Origin: CALDTK01 sp965215115
Lineage (GTDB): Bacteria > Bacteroidota > Bacteroidia > Chitinophagales > Saprospiraceae
Assembly (NCBI GenBank): GCA_965215115.1
Contig: OZ244050.1
Coordinates: forward strand, 2,728,001 to 2,792,000
Direction: 5' to 3'
Length of the DNA: 64,000 bases
This document shows, in pieces, positions 46,747 through 55,172 of this stretch. Below the pieces are notes generated by a model. It did not search any database. It was not told where the DNA came from and worked only from the letters and a program-made list of their open reading frames with translations. The translations under genes were made by a program, and so were the position numbers. How positions within the stretch are numbered: the first letter of the stretch is position 1; each line of letters opens with the position of its first letter.

Positions 46747-48153
46747 TCAAACCTTCTCCAACACCACCCGCCGATTCCTTGCCTTGTCCGAGGGCGTATC
46801 CCCGGTCGCGATCGGGTCGGACTCCCCGGCGCCGGCGGTGCTCAGGCGATCCGCCTTCAGGCCGTAATCCTTGACCAGGATCTTCTTCACGGCGGCGGCC
46901 CGCTTCTCGCTGAGGGCTTGATTGCTCTCGGTGCTGCCGTCGGCGTCGGTGTGGCCGGTGATGCGGAGCTTCATGTCGGGGTTGTCGCCGAGGACGTTGG
47001 CGATCATCTTGAGGGTACCGGCGCTGCTGGCCTCGACGTCGGCCGAGCCGCTCGCGAAGGTGATGCCGTAGGTGGTGAGCTTGCCCTCGGTCTCGAGCTT
47101 CGAGCGGGTGTCGGGGGCGCCCTCGGCGAGGCGGATGTTGGACACGAGGTAGCGGTCGTCGTCGGTGCTCATGCGGGCGTAGAGGCGCAGGCCGCCGATG
47201 GGGTCGGCGTCCGGCCACGCGAGGGGCACGTCGAAGACCTTCTGCTCGTTGACGTACATGCGCACGCGGCGACCCTGGCGCCAGAGGGCAATGTGTTGCG
47301 GCTCGCCGCGGGTGGCGTCCGAGAAGTGAGCCTCGAGGTCAGTCGCGTTCCCGCTCACCAAGTCACCGCCCTTCACCCACTTCGACAAGGTGGAGCTCCA
47401 CCCGCGCGAGATGTCACGGTCGATCCAGAACGAGGCACACTTCGTGCCGACGCGCATGTAATCGTCGAGGTCTCTCTCGGGATCGGTCACGTCGGTGAGT
47501 ATGACCCCGAGGTCGGCCGAGTAGCGGTAGCCCTCCTCGGGGAGGTCGTGGATGATGTCGAACTCGAGCGTGAAATCGCTCGGCAGCGGCGGGGCCTCCA
47601 TGAAGTGAAGGCCACCGGTTTGCTTACTTACCTGGAGCCACTTCCCGGGCGCGGTGTTGGGTTTGACGACTTCCGCCGAGCCGAGGGTGTTGAAGCCCGT
47701 CGGGAAGTCACCGACGGCGGCGCGGGCGAAGTCATCGTAGTACAGTACCTCCGCCCCGGGCTCGAAGTCGTACTTGCTCGCAACGCTGAAGGGGGTCACG
47801 GGGGCGGGGGGGACTTCTAGCGTTGGATCCGCGGCGCCGCCGTCACCGTCGCTCCGGCTCGGTGACGCCGTGCGCTCCCCGGGGGCGTGGCCGGCGTCCG
47901 CGGGGTCGCTCCCGCCCGGGTCGCTCCTACTTTGCGGCTTCTTCAGCGCCCCGTCGACGGTGTTCTCGACGGCCTCGCCGGTCTTCTGCTCGGCCTTGCG
48001 TTCGAGGGCGCGCTCGGCGCCGCGCTGGGCGGCCTTCAGGAGGCGATCACCGAATTGAGCGTGGCCTTGCGGCAAAACGACCAGCAGACAGAGGGTGGTG
48101 AGTACAGCGCCGAGACTGGCGCGGTAGAGGGCGTGGATACGGGACACGAACAT
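46747..48153 (-). CDS. OmpA-family outer-membrane protein
   Basis: 468 residues with a signal peptide ending GHAQ, a helical basic N-terminal stretch (LLKAAQRGAERALERK), a middle laminin-G/jelly-roll-like domain (YYDDFARAAVGDFPTGF through VRMYVNEQKVFDVPL) and a C-terminal OmpA peptidoglycan-binding domain (ITGHTDADGSTESNQALSEKR, KARNRRVVLEKV). It probably anchors the outer membrane to the wall. Mini-hairpin 48064-48077 (GCC/GGC, GCAA) overlaps the signal peptide (LLVVLPQGH). Confidence 0.88.
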   Translation of the reverse strand: MFVSRIHALYRASLGAVLTTLCLLVVLPQGHAQFGDRLLKAAQRGAERALERKAEQKTGEAVENTVDGALKKPQSRSDPGGSDPADAGHAPGERTASPSRSDGDGGAADPTLEVPPAPVTPFSVASKYDFEPGAEVLYYDDFARAAVGDFPTGFNTLGSAEVVKPNTAPGKWLQVSKQTGGLHFMEAPPLPSDFTLEFDIIHDLPEEGYRYSADLGVILTDVTDPERDLDDYMRVGTKCASFWIDRDISRGWSSTLSKWVKGGDLVSGNATDLEAHFSDATRGEPQHIALWRQGRRVRMYVNEQKVFDVPLAWPDADPIGGLRLYARMSTDDDRYLVSNIRLAEGAPDTRSKLETEGKLTTYGITFASGSADVEASSAGTLKMIANVLGDNPDMKLRITGHTDADGSTESNQALSEKRAAAVKKILVKDYGLKADRLSTAGAGESDPIATGDTPSDKARNRRVVLEKV

Positions 48154-48375
48154 GGGTTTGGTTTGCGGTTGAGCCCGAAACTACCTCGCCGCCCCGCCGC
48201 GCGCCCGTCGAAATGGACAGTTGGGCTGTTCCAGTTCATAGTCGGTCGCCTTCGGTTGATAACCTGCGTGGCGACACCTGCCGCACGTCCTCGCTAAACC
48301 ATTGTGCGAATGGTGGCGTCTCTTCTGCACCCAGGCACCCCGCACACACCCCGCACCCAGCCACCCTACCGCTGC

Positions 48376-48966
48376 ATGTCCGCACTCATCGTCACGGCCC
48401 TCATCCACGAGGACGACCTGCGGCCTTTCCACCGGCTGCGGCGGCGGTTTTTCCCGCGCAACCGCCACTTCGTCTCCGCGCACGTCACGCTCTTCCACCA
48501 CCTCCCGGGAGAGCGCGAGAAGGAGGTTTTGACGCAAGTCCACCAGAGTGTGGCAGCCTTCGCGGATGGCTACGACGGCTTTCGCCAAAACGTACCGACG
48601 ACGGATAACGACTCGGCACTTGCAGTAACCCGAGATCCTTCGCCAGACGCCCGCTTCGTGCCCGTCGGGCTCAGGCGCGTCTTCAACATGGGCCGCGGGG
48701 TCGCCTACGCGCTCGATCCGGAGCCCTTGGTGCAGCTGCGCCAGCCGATCGCTGCCTACTTCGGGGACGCCCTCACGCCGCAGGACGCGCGGCCCTGGCG
48801 CAATCCCCACATCACGGTCCAGAACAAGGTCGACCCGGCGGCGGCGCGGCGGCTCTACCGCCACCTAGACGCGCGCTTCGAGGAGTGCAGTCTGCGCGTG
48901 GGCGGGCTGCAGGTATTCGAGTACAAGCAAGGGCCGTGGCGCTTCGTGGACGAGGCCCGGTTTTAG
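48376..48966 (+). CDS. 2'-5' RNA ligase/cyclic phosphodiesterase-family protein
   Basis: 196 residues from ATG 48376 (MSALIVTALIHEDDL). It has the two H-x-T motifs of the 2H phosphoesterase superfamily: SAHVTLFHHLP and NPHITVQNKV. The C-terminal segment VFEYKQGPWRFV is typical. It overlaps the convergent RhuM gene by 4 bp. Mini-hairpins: 48527-48540 (GAC/GTC, GCAA) and 48577-48590. Confidence 0.85.
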   Translation: MSALIVTALIHEDDLRPFHRLRRRFFPRNRHFVSAHVTLFHHLPGEREKEVLTQVHQSVAAFADGYDGFRQNVPTTDNDSALAVTRDPSPDARFVPVGLRRVFNMGRGVAYALDPEPLVQLRQPIAAYFGDALTPQDARPWRNPHITVQNKVDPAAARRLYRHLDARFEECSLRVGGLQVFEYKQGPWRFVDEARF

Positions 48967-49994
48967 TTCCGCTCGTCGATCAGGTTCACCGTCATCGCCA
49001 CCACGGCGTCCTGCTGGTCGGACGGGCTCATCGCGATGAAGAGCGTGAGGGCCACGAGGGCATTGTCGGCCACGCGCTTGGACCCGTCGGCGCGGTAGAG
49101 GCACTCGTTGCGCTCGAGGTAGTAGATGAACAGGCCCGCGGCGATGCGCTTGTTCCCGTCCGAAAAACTGTGGTTCTTGACGAGGAAGTACAGTAGGTTG
49201 GCCGCCTTCTGCAGCACACTCGGGTAGACTTCCTCCCCGCCCCAGCTCGCGTAGATGCCGTCGATCGAGGCCTGGAAGGAGCCGTCCTTCTCGATGCCGA
49301 ACAGGTCGAGCTTGTAGGCGGGCGTTCCCTCGAGCGGCGCGCGGTCGGGTCCCCAGCGGCTCAGGCGCCAGCGCTGGACCTGCTCGCGGGCGTCGGCGTA
49401 CGTGAGGCGGTACTTCTCCTCGGCCCCGCCGTGCGCGCGGTCGCCGTCGAGGGCGCCGTGGTCGTACTGGTCGAGCAGGGTCAGGCCATGCTCGTAGCGC
49501 TCGAGCAGGGCCAGGAAGTCCTCGCGGACCTGGGGCTCCATGTTGGAGCGCAGCGCCTGGCGCAGCAGCGCGTTGACGGCGTCGAGATCGCCGACGCGGC
49601 GCTTGTTGAGCACGTAGCCCTCCTCGAGGTAGGTGCGTAAAGTCCGCGTAGCCCACTGGCGGAACTGCGTCCCGCGCTTGGACTTCACGCGGTACCCGAC
49701 GGAGATGACGACGTCGAGGTTGTAGTGTTGGACATCGCGCGTGACTGCTCTTGATCCTTCGCGACGAACTACCGCAAATTTTGCGGTAGTTGCGTCGCTA
49801 TCGAGTTCTGCTTCCTCATAGACATTGCTGATGTGGTAGCCCACTGTGTCGGAGTCACGATCAAAAAGCGAGGCCATCTGCGCCTGCGTGAGCCACATCG
49901 TCTCCTGGTCGGTGAGCAGGTCGATTTCGACTACGCCATCTTCGGCGCGGTAGGTCAGGGGGAGGGTATCTGAGGTTTTGACGGAGGTCGACAT
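48963..49994 (-). CDS. RhuM-family protein with C-terminal Fic/Doc domain
   Basis: 343 residues. The N-terminal half is a RhuM/virulence-protein domain (IDLLTDQETMWLTQAQMASLF; HYNLDVVISVGYRVKSKRGTQF). The C-terminal half contains the Fic/Doc active-site motif HSFSDGNKRIAAGLF, as in death-on-curing proteins. It is a candidate toxin or regulator of AMPylation/phosphorylation type. The codons for TTAKFAVV form a long palindrome (49761-49798). A degenerate mini-hairpin (loop GGAG) is at 49976-49989. Confidence 0.85.
   Translation of the reverse strand: MSTSVKTSDTLPLTYRAEDGVVEIDLLTDQETMWLTQAQMASLFDRDSDTVGYHISNVYEEAELDSDATTAKFAVVRREGSRAVTRDVQHYNLDVVISVGYRVKSKRGTQFRQWATRTLRTYLEEGYVLNKRRVGDLDAVNALLRQALRSNMEPQVREDFLALLERYEHGLTLLDQYDHGALDGDRAHGGAEEKYRLTYADAREQVQRWRLSRWGPDRAPLEGTPAYKLDLFGIEKDGSFQASIDGIYASWGGEEVYPSVLQKAANLLYFLVKNHSFSDGNKRIAAGLFIYYLERNECLYRADGSKRVADNALVALTLFIAMSPSDQQDAVVAMTVNLIDERN
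49761..49798. repeat. Palindrome inside the RhuM-Fic gene
   Basis: Arms AACTACCGCAAA and TTTGCGGTAGTT flank one central base, and the pairing extends with one bulged base to GCGACG/CGTCGC: 18 bp per arm in total. It encodes ATTAKFAVVRR on the gene strand. Confidence 0.92.
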
Positions 49995-50112
49995 GTAGTG
50001 ACGTGTGGTGGGTGCAACCGGGGAAGGTACAAAAAAATTTGGCGAGCTAGCCCGTCACCGATCGCCTTTACCTGACTAGAGTGACGACAGGGGATTGGGC
50101 CGTCCGCGTGGC

Positions 50113-50445
50113 TCACTGGCGGAACTGTGCGCCGCGCTTGGACTTGACGCGGTACCCGACGGAGATGACGACATCGAGGTTGTAGCGTTGGACATCGTAG
50201 CTTTTGCCATCGGCGGCAGTTAGTGCAAATTTTGCACTAACTGAATCAGCGTGAAGTTCCCCGTCGTTAAAGACATTAGCAATGTGGTTGCCAATGACTG
50301 TGCGCGTTCTATTAAACAACGTCGCCATCTGCGCCTGCGTGAGCCACATCGTCTCCTGGTCGGTGAGCAGGTCGATCTCGACTACGCCATCTTCGGCGCG
50401 GTAGGTTAAGGGGAGGGTATCTGGGGTTTTGACGGAAGTCGACAT
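50113..50445 (-). pseudogene. Truncated duplicate of the RhuM gene
   Basis: 110 residues closely matching the N-terminus of the 48963-49994 protein (same MSTSVKTPDTLPLTYRAEDG start), ending at QFRQ where the intact copy has QFRQWATRTL. A TGG-to-TGA change creates the stop, and similarity ends about four codons later. The Fic half is absent. The middle region (VFNDGELHADSVSAKFALTA) differs more than the flanks. Mini-hairpin 50427-50440 (GAC/GTC, GGAA). Confidence 0.85.
50217..50243. repeat. Palindrome at the same codons of the RhuM duplicate
   Basis: Thirteen perfect pairs, CAGTTAGTGCAAA and TTTGCACTAACTG, flank one central base. The AKF codons are shared with the intact gene but the arms differ, with compensating changes on both sides. 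Confidence 0.92.
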
Positions 50446-50578
50446 ATGGTGAGCTGTCGTGAGTGCAACCGGGGGAGGTAACGCAATTCGGGTAGGGTAG
50501 CACCGAGGGGGCGGGGGGCGGAGCGTGGTATCGCAGCGGGTTGAGCATCTTGTCCTCTCTTACGCCGCCTCGCTCGCT

Positions 50579-51373
50579 ATGACCTACCGTACTCAACTCG
50601 CCTCACTCCTCGCGGCCCTTGTCGCCTGCGTCCCAGCCGCCCACGCCCAGTACGCCGACCGACTCGCCGCCGACCGGCCCGGCGTCGGGATCAGCGGCAC
50701 GACCGTCGGGTCTAAGACGCTCCACCTCGAGCAGGGCCTCACGTTCGCGCGCGCCAGCTACCTACCGGGCGGCACACGGAGCGTCGCCACCGAGCAGGTC
50801 CTGCGCCTCGGGCTCACCGAACGCATCGAGGTCCAGACTGCGCTCACCTTCCAACACGAGACCGACAGCCGCATCGACGCCCGCGCCTTGCGAGGCCTCG
50901 GCCAGACCGCGGTCGGCCTGCGCGTGGCGCTCCTGGAGTTCGCCTACGGTATGCCGAGGGTGGTCCTCCAGAGTCGCCTCCACCTGCGCGCCGTGAGCGC
51001 GGACTTCCGCCAGCCTGCGGTCGGCAACCGGACCACCCTGAGCGCCGAACACAGCCTGACCGACGCCCTGGGCGTCGGCTTCAACGTCGGCTTCGAGTAC
51101 GATGGCGCAGCGGCCGGACCGAACGGCTTCTTCACGCTCGTCACCGGGTATGCCCCGGCCGAGCGGTGGTCCACCTTCCTCGAGGTCTACGGCACCACCG
51201 GCGACTTCGACCTCAACGCAGATGCCGGCGTGGAGTACTGGGTCACGCCCGACATCAAGGTCGATGCTTCGGCGGGGTGGGAGAGCTTCGGGAGCTTCGC
51301 GGCGGACGGCGCGGACCTGCGGCACGCGTACTTCCTCGACGCGGGCGTGAGCTGGCGGATCGACTGGCGGTAG
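50579..51373 (+). CDS. Putative outer-membrane transporter/porin (phenol-degradation MetA-like)
   Basis: 264 residues with a signal peptide (TQLASLLAALVACVPAAHAQ). ADRPGVGISGTTVGSKTLHLEQGL and LRLGLTERIEVQTALTFQ are typical of the beta-barrel family annotated as transporter/MetA-pathway outer-membrane proteins in Bacteroidota. Barrel strands continue to a terminal aromatic strand DAGVSWRIDW. Substrate unknown. Confidence 0.7.
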   Translation: MTYRTQLASLLAALVACVPAAHAQYADRLAADRPGVGISGTTVGSKTLHLEQGLTFARASYLPGGTRSVATEQVLRLGLTERIEVQTALTFQHETDSRIDARALRGLGQTAVGLRVALLEFAYGMPRVVLQSRLHLRAVSADFRQPAVGNRTTLSAEHSLTDALGVGFNVGFEYDGAAAGPNGFFTLVTGYAPAERWSTFLEVYGTTGDFDLNADAGVEYWVTPDIKVDASAGWESFGSFAADGADLRHAYFLDAGVSWRIDWR

Positions 51374-51405
51374 CGGCGCCGGACCTCGGATCACCGTCGC
51401 TCGGC

Positions 51406-52266
51406 TCACACCACCACCCACTTCGACTCCCCCGCCATACTGATGTCCAGCACCTCGTCCGTAAACGGGTACGTCTCCCCGTCGATCTGGCAGTGGCTAC
51501 AGTCCGTCTCGATGCGAATGTGCTTCCCGCGGTGGTAGCTCACGTACTTCGTGCCGTCCTGCCTTCCGGCAAAAACCTCGGCCAGGAAGAGCAGCGCGTT
51601 GAGGAAGGGCATCGGCCGCACGAGCACCACGTCGAGCAGACCGTCGGAGGCATCCGCGCGGGGGGCGATGCGGGCGTTGTTGCCGAACTGCGGCGTGTTG
51701 GCCACCGTGATCATCGAGTACCGCCCGCGGTGCACCTCGCCGTCGATCGCGACGGTGGCCTCGATCGGCTCGAACTCCCGGTAGGCCTTGGCCGACTCCA
51801 GGATGTAGGTCTTGAGGCCGCGCTGGTCTTGCTTGGCGAACTCCCGCGCCACGTAGCTATCGAACCCGACGCCGATCACGTTGCAGGCGTAGTGCGACTG
51901 GGTCTGCATGACGTCGATGCAACTGGTGTGGCCGCGGCGGATGGCCTTCAGTAGACCCTCGAGGTCCTTGCCGAACCCGAGCTCCTTCGCGAATCCGTCC
52001 CCGGAGCCGTTCGGGTACACGGCGAAGACCTGGTGCGTATTGACGGCATACGGCAGCACGCTGTTGACCGTCCCGTCGCCCCCGGCCACGACGACGACTT
52101 TGTGTGTTTTGACGGAAGTCGCGAAGAAGGTCGGCACCGCCTCCTTGCTCTCGCACAGGAAGTAGTCGATGGAGCGCTTCCCGAGCGCCGCCACGATCCG
52201 CTCCACGGAGTCGGTGCCGGCGTGCGGGTTGATGAGGAAGACGATGTCGCTGTCGGCGTAGGGCAT
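51406..52266 (-). CDS. Diacylglycerol/lipid kinase-family protein
   Basis: 286 residues. FLINPHAGTDSVERIV at the start and the ATP-binding VVVVAGGDGTVNSVLPYAV with VYPNGSGDGFAKELG identify the DAGK catalytic fold; C-terminal ASDGLLDVVLVRP is also conserved. It phosphorylates a lipid or sphingoid base at the membrane. Mini-hairpins: 51561-51574 (GCC/GGC) and 52107-52120 (GAC/GTC, GGAA), the latter read ATSVKTHK directly before the GGDGT loop. Confidence 0.88.
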   Translation of the reverse strand: MPYADSDIVFLINPHAGTDSVERIVAALGKRSIDYFLCESKEAVPTFFATSVKTHKVVVVAGGDGTVNSVLPYAVNTHQVFAVYPNGSGDGFAKELGFGKDLEGLLKAIRRGHTSCIDVMQTQSHYACNVIGVGFDSYVAREFAKQDQRGLKTYILESAKAYREFEPIEATVAIDGEVHRGRYSMITVANTPQFGNNARIAPRADASDGLLDVVLVRPMPFLNALLFLAEVFAGRQDGTKYVSYHRGKHIRIETDCSHCQIDGETYPFTDEVLDISMAGESKWVVV

Positions 52267-52299
52267 GCCGGACTGTAGCGCAGGGCGAGCGGCGGCGGT

Positions 52300-53172
52300 T
52301 CAGTCGCACGACCACTCGTCCTCCTCGATCGGGGTGGCGGACTTCGGGAGGCGGTAGGAGTAGTGCCACCACTCCGAGCTCGTGCGCCGCCAGTTGTGGC
52401 CTTCCATGAGGGCGAGGAGCCGCTCGCGGTTGCCGCGGACCGGCTGCGGGTAGCCCGCCGTCGACGCGTGCCAGGCCTCCTTGCCGAAGAAGTCGTAGGC
52501 CGTGCCCATGTCGAGTTCCCGGCCGGTGGCGAGGTCGACGAGCGTCAGGTCGACGGCCACGCCGCGGTTGTGCTGGCTGCCCCTGCGCGGGTCGGCCACG
52601 TAGCGCCGGTCGGGCACCTCGTTCCAGAGTTTCCACTGCACGCTCAGCGGCCGGTAGCAATCGTAGAGCTTGAAGCCGAGGCCGAGGGTGCGCAAGGAGT
52701 CCTGGATGCGCTTGAGGCTCTGCGCGGCGGGGTTTCGCAGGTAGCAGCGCCCGCAGTCGTACATCTGCGCGCCGACGAAGTTGTTGGTCGTCGCGTAGCG
52801 CAGGTCGAGCACGAAGCTCGGGTCGAGGGCCGTGAGCTCGGTCCACTTGTCGCCGTCGAGCATGGTGGCACGCGCGACTTCGGGCCCGGCGGCGGGGGGT
52901 GCCCCGGCGCTCCGCGGCTCGGGCGCGCCCTTACGCTCCTCCGAGCTCGGCGCTAAGCCTAGCCCCGGGAGGGCCTGCGGTACCTCCAGGGCGCCCGTAT
53001 CCGAGCGGATCGGCAGACGCATCTCGGTGCTGTCGATCATGCGCACCGAGGCGGGGTCGGCTTGCGCCAAAACCGGGGGTACGTCTTTCGGGAGGTCGTT
53101 GCCGCAGCTTACGCAAAAGGCCAGTAGCACGCTCGGTACCGCTATCGGGATGGTGAGATACGACTTTTGCAA
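52300..53172 (-). CDS. D-alanyl-D-alanine dipeptidase (VanX-like, peptidase M15D), lipoprotein
   Basis: From TTG 53172 (LQKSYLTIPIAVPSVLLAF) a lipobox-like segment around C-V-S-C follows. The catalytic domain has FVLDLRYATTNNFVG, LYDCYRPLSVQ, the zinc/active motif GSQHNRGVAVDLTLVD and SEWWHYSYR with the catalytic Glu-His. It would cleave D-Ala-D-Ala or trim wall peptides in the periplasm. The longer frame to 53274 runs through the Uma2 gene and is not favoured. Mini-hairpins: 53059-53072 and 53106-53117. Confidence 0.88.
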   Translation of the reverse strand: MQKSYLTIPIAVPSVLLAFCVSCGNDLPKDVPPVLAQADPASVRMIDSTEMRLPIRSDTGALEVPQALPGLGLAPSSEERKGAPEPRSAGAPPAAGPEVARATMLDGDKWTELTALDPSFVLDLRYATTNNFVGAQMYDCGRCYLRNPAAQSLKRIQDSLRTLGLGFKLYDCYRPLSVQWKLWNEVPDRRYVADPRRGSQHNRGVAVDLTLVDLATGRELDMGTAYDFFGKEAWHASTAGYPQPVRGNRERLLALMEGHNWRRTSSEWWHYSYRLPKSATPIEEDEWSCD

Positions 53173-53173
53173 A

Positions 53174-53767
53174 CTAGCGGCGTTGGTAGAGATCGGTCCA
53201 GTCGAGGAGTCCGACATCGGCGTAGAGCTTGGAGAGCGTGAGGTCGGGGCCGAGGTTCGGGAGCGCCAAGACATCCCCGAGTCCCGTGAGGAACCGTACC
53301 TGCGTTGCGCCGTCGGAGGAGCGGGAGTATTGCGTCACGCTGTGGTCGTGGATCGAGACGTAAGCGTAGTCCCGCACCGGTGAGTCCTCCCTCAGGAACC
53401 GTACGCGGCGATCGTTCAGGCCACTCGACCCCGAACCGTCGTCCACGTCGACGACCGCTACGACCTCGCCGTCTGGACTGGTGAACTCCGCACCCGTCGC
53501 GGTCTGCGTACACCGTTGCGCCGCCGCCGCCGCTGCGACGGTCTCGATCCACTGCCAGAGGTTGCGACGGACGGCCTCCCGGACGGCGAGTCGGTGCGCG
53601 GTCTGCGCGGCGGAGGGCGCGGGCAGGCCCTGTTCGTTGAGCGCCCGCACGTCGAGCAGGTACCCGTCGTGGTACTCGAGCTTCGTGCCGCGTCGTTGCT
53701 CCTCGGCGATCCACTCCTCGACGGTGTAGCGCCGGTCATTGATGAGGATCTCGCGCTCGGGCTCCAT
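53174..53767 (-). CDS. Uma2-family (DUF820) putative endonuclease
   Basis: 197 residues. RYTVEEWIAEEQRRGTKLEYHDGYLL, EVVAVVDVDDGSG and GDVLALPNLGPDLTLSKLYADV match the Uma2 restriction-endonuclease-like fold, although the central P-D-x-E-x-x catalytic core looks degenerate (DVDD). A perfect TACCTTTG promoter box lies 4 bp before its ATG. No mini-hairpin. Confidence 0.75.
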   Translation of the reverse strand: MEPEREILINDRRYTVEEWIAEEQRRGTKLEYHDGYLLDVRALNEQGLPAPSAAQTAHRLAVREAVRRNLWQWIETVAAAAAAQRCTQTATGAEFTSPDGEVVAVVDVDDGSGSSGLNDRRVRFLREDSPVRDYAYVSIHDHSVTQYSRSSDGATQVRFLTGLGDVLALPNLGPDLTLSKLYADVGLLDWTDLYQRR

Positions 53768-53771
53768 TGCC

Positions 53772-53779
53772 CAAAGGTA
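53772..53779 (-). promoter_or_regulatory. Perfect -7 box TACCTTTG, 4 bp before ATG
   Basis: On the minus strand TACCTTTG is followed by GGCA and the ATG of the Uma2 gene. The same spacing occurs at 37940 and 59473. Confidence 0.6.
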
Positions 53780-53827
53780 CGTCCGGTCCGAACCCCCGAG
53801 ATAACTCTGCCGATCTTAGCAGCCCGT

Positions 53828-55078
53828 ATGCGCAGCTCCCCCCACCAAAACCTTGACGGAAGTGCCCCCCGCACCGCATTTTGTCAAACCGCGCTTATCC
53901 TCGCCGCACTCACGCTCCCGGCTTGCTCCCTGCTCGCCCCCACCGCCGCCGAGCGCGCCGACGCCGTCATCGTGGCCACCTACCGCCTCGACGCGGCCAA
54001 GGTCGGCGAGGTGGACGGGGTCGACATCCGCGACGGGGGGTACTCCTCGCTCGACATCGACTCGGCCGGCCGCCTGTGGGTCGTCACCGACCGCGGCCCT
54101 AACCTCGAGGCCACGGCCCACGGCGGCCAGCCCGCCAAACGCTTCCCGCTGCCGGACTACCGCCCGGTGGCCGAGCGCATCGAGATGGCGACGGAGTCCA
54201 TTCGCGTGGCCGAGCAGCGGACCTTCATGGCGAACGAGGGGCGCCCGGCCACCGGCCTGCCGCCACTCAACCGCGACCCGAATGCCGTCATCGAGGTGGC
54301 CTACGACGCCGCCTTCGCCGAGCTCCCGACCGACCAGGAGGGCCTCGACTCCGAGGGGATCACCTTCGCGGAAGACGATATGTGGGTCTCCGAGGAGTAC
54401 CGCCCGAGCCTCTGGCGCCTCGACGCGGCCACGGGCCAGCTCCGCGAGCGCTACACCCCCACGCCCACCGGGCCGCGCGACAGGAGCCTGCCCGCGTGGT
54501 TGCTGTCGCGCAGCCCCAATCTCGGCTTCGAGGGCATCGTCGCCGCGCAGGGCTACATCTACGCGGCGCTCCAGGGTCCGATCCACCCCCCGGGCGGCGA
54601 CCGGACCACGCGCATCACGCGTATCCTGCGCCTCGACCCCAACAACGGCGAAGTCGAGAGCTACGCCTACGCCCTCGAGGGCTCGACCCGTAAGATCGGC
54701 GACCTGGCCGCCCTGCCCGACGGTCGACTCCTCGTCCTGGAGCACGGCTTGATCCCCGGCAAGGGCTGGTCGGCCGAGATCTACGCCGTGCCCATCGCGC
54801 GCCTCGCCAAGATCGGCGACGGTACCCTCCCGCCGGAGCGCTTCCGCGACCCGGAGTCGGCCCTCATCGGCGGGGTCTCCCTGGCGCCCAAGACCCTCTA
54901 CGTCGACCTGATCAAAGCCGGCTGGGACCCCGTCTGGGAGAAGCCCGAGGGCCTCGCCGTCAATGCCGAGGGCCAGGTGCTGCTCGTCAACGACAACGAC
55001 TACGGCATCGCGAGCCCCGACATGAGCGGCAAGGCCGTCGCGACGAGCGCGGAGACGGTGTTGGTGGTGATTGAGTAG
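53828..55078 (+). CDS. Esterase-like activity of phytase-family lipoprotein
   Basis: 416 residues from ATG 53828 with a lipobox (AALTLPAC). It is a six-bladed-propeller-like protein of the phytase-like family: GGYSSLDIDSAGRLWVVTDRGPN, GLDSEGITFAEDDMWVSEEY, SLWRLDAATGQLRERY and LEHGLIPGKGWSAEIY with the acidic metal sites. It probably hydrolyses phosphoesters or phospholipids outside the cell. The stop lies in the left arm of a heptad inverted repeat. Confidence 0.82.
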   Translation: MRSSPHQNLDGSAPRTAFCQTALILAALTLPACSLLAPTAAERADAVIVATYRLDAAKVGEVDGVDIRDGGYSSLDIDSAGRLWVVTDRGPNLEATAHGGQPAKRFPLPDYRPVAERIEMATESIRVAEQRTFMANEGRPATGLPPLNRDPNAVIEVAYDAAFAELPTDQEGLDSEGITFAEDDMWVSEEYRPSLWRLDAATGQLRERYTPTPTGPRDRSLPAWLLSRSPNLGFEGIVAAQGYIYAALQGPIHPPGGDRTTRITRILRLDPNNGEVESYAYALEGSTRKIGDLAALPDGRLLVLEHGLIPGKGWSAEIYAVPIARLAKIGDGTLPPERFRDPESALIGGVSLAPKTLYVDLIKAGWDPVWEKPEGLAVNAEGQVLLVNDNDYGIASPDMSGKAVATSAETVLVVIE

Positions 55079-55172
55079 TTTGAAAGTCGAAAGTGAAGAG
55101 TGGAAAGTGGCTCTCCTGGCGTGCACGATTGCGCGGCCACTTCCCACTCTTCACTTTTCACTCTTCAACTTT
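55077..55172. repeat. Heptad-built inverted repeat between convergent genes
   Basis: Left arm 55077-55110 and right arm 55137-55172 are built from AGTGAAG/AGTGAAA-like words and pair over about 30 bp. The right arm encodes KLKSEK-stop of the methyltransferase gene, so the repeat marks the 3' end of both genes. Confidence 0.88.

Noticed and set aside
50195..50212. TTTT-GCC-ATC-GGC in the RhuM duplicate
   Set aside because: The stem pairs, but the three-base loop ATC does not fit GNNA; not included in the family.
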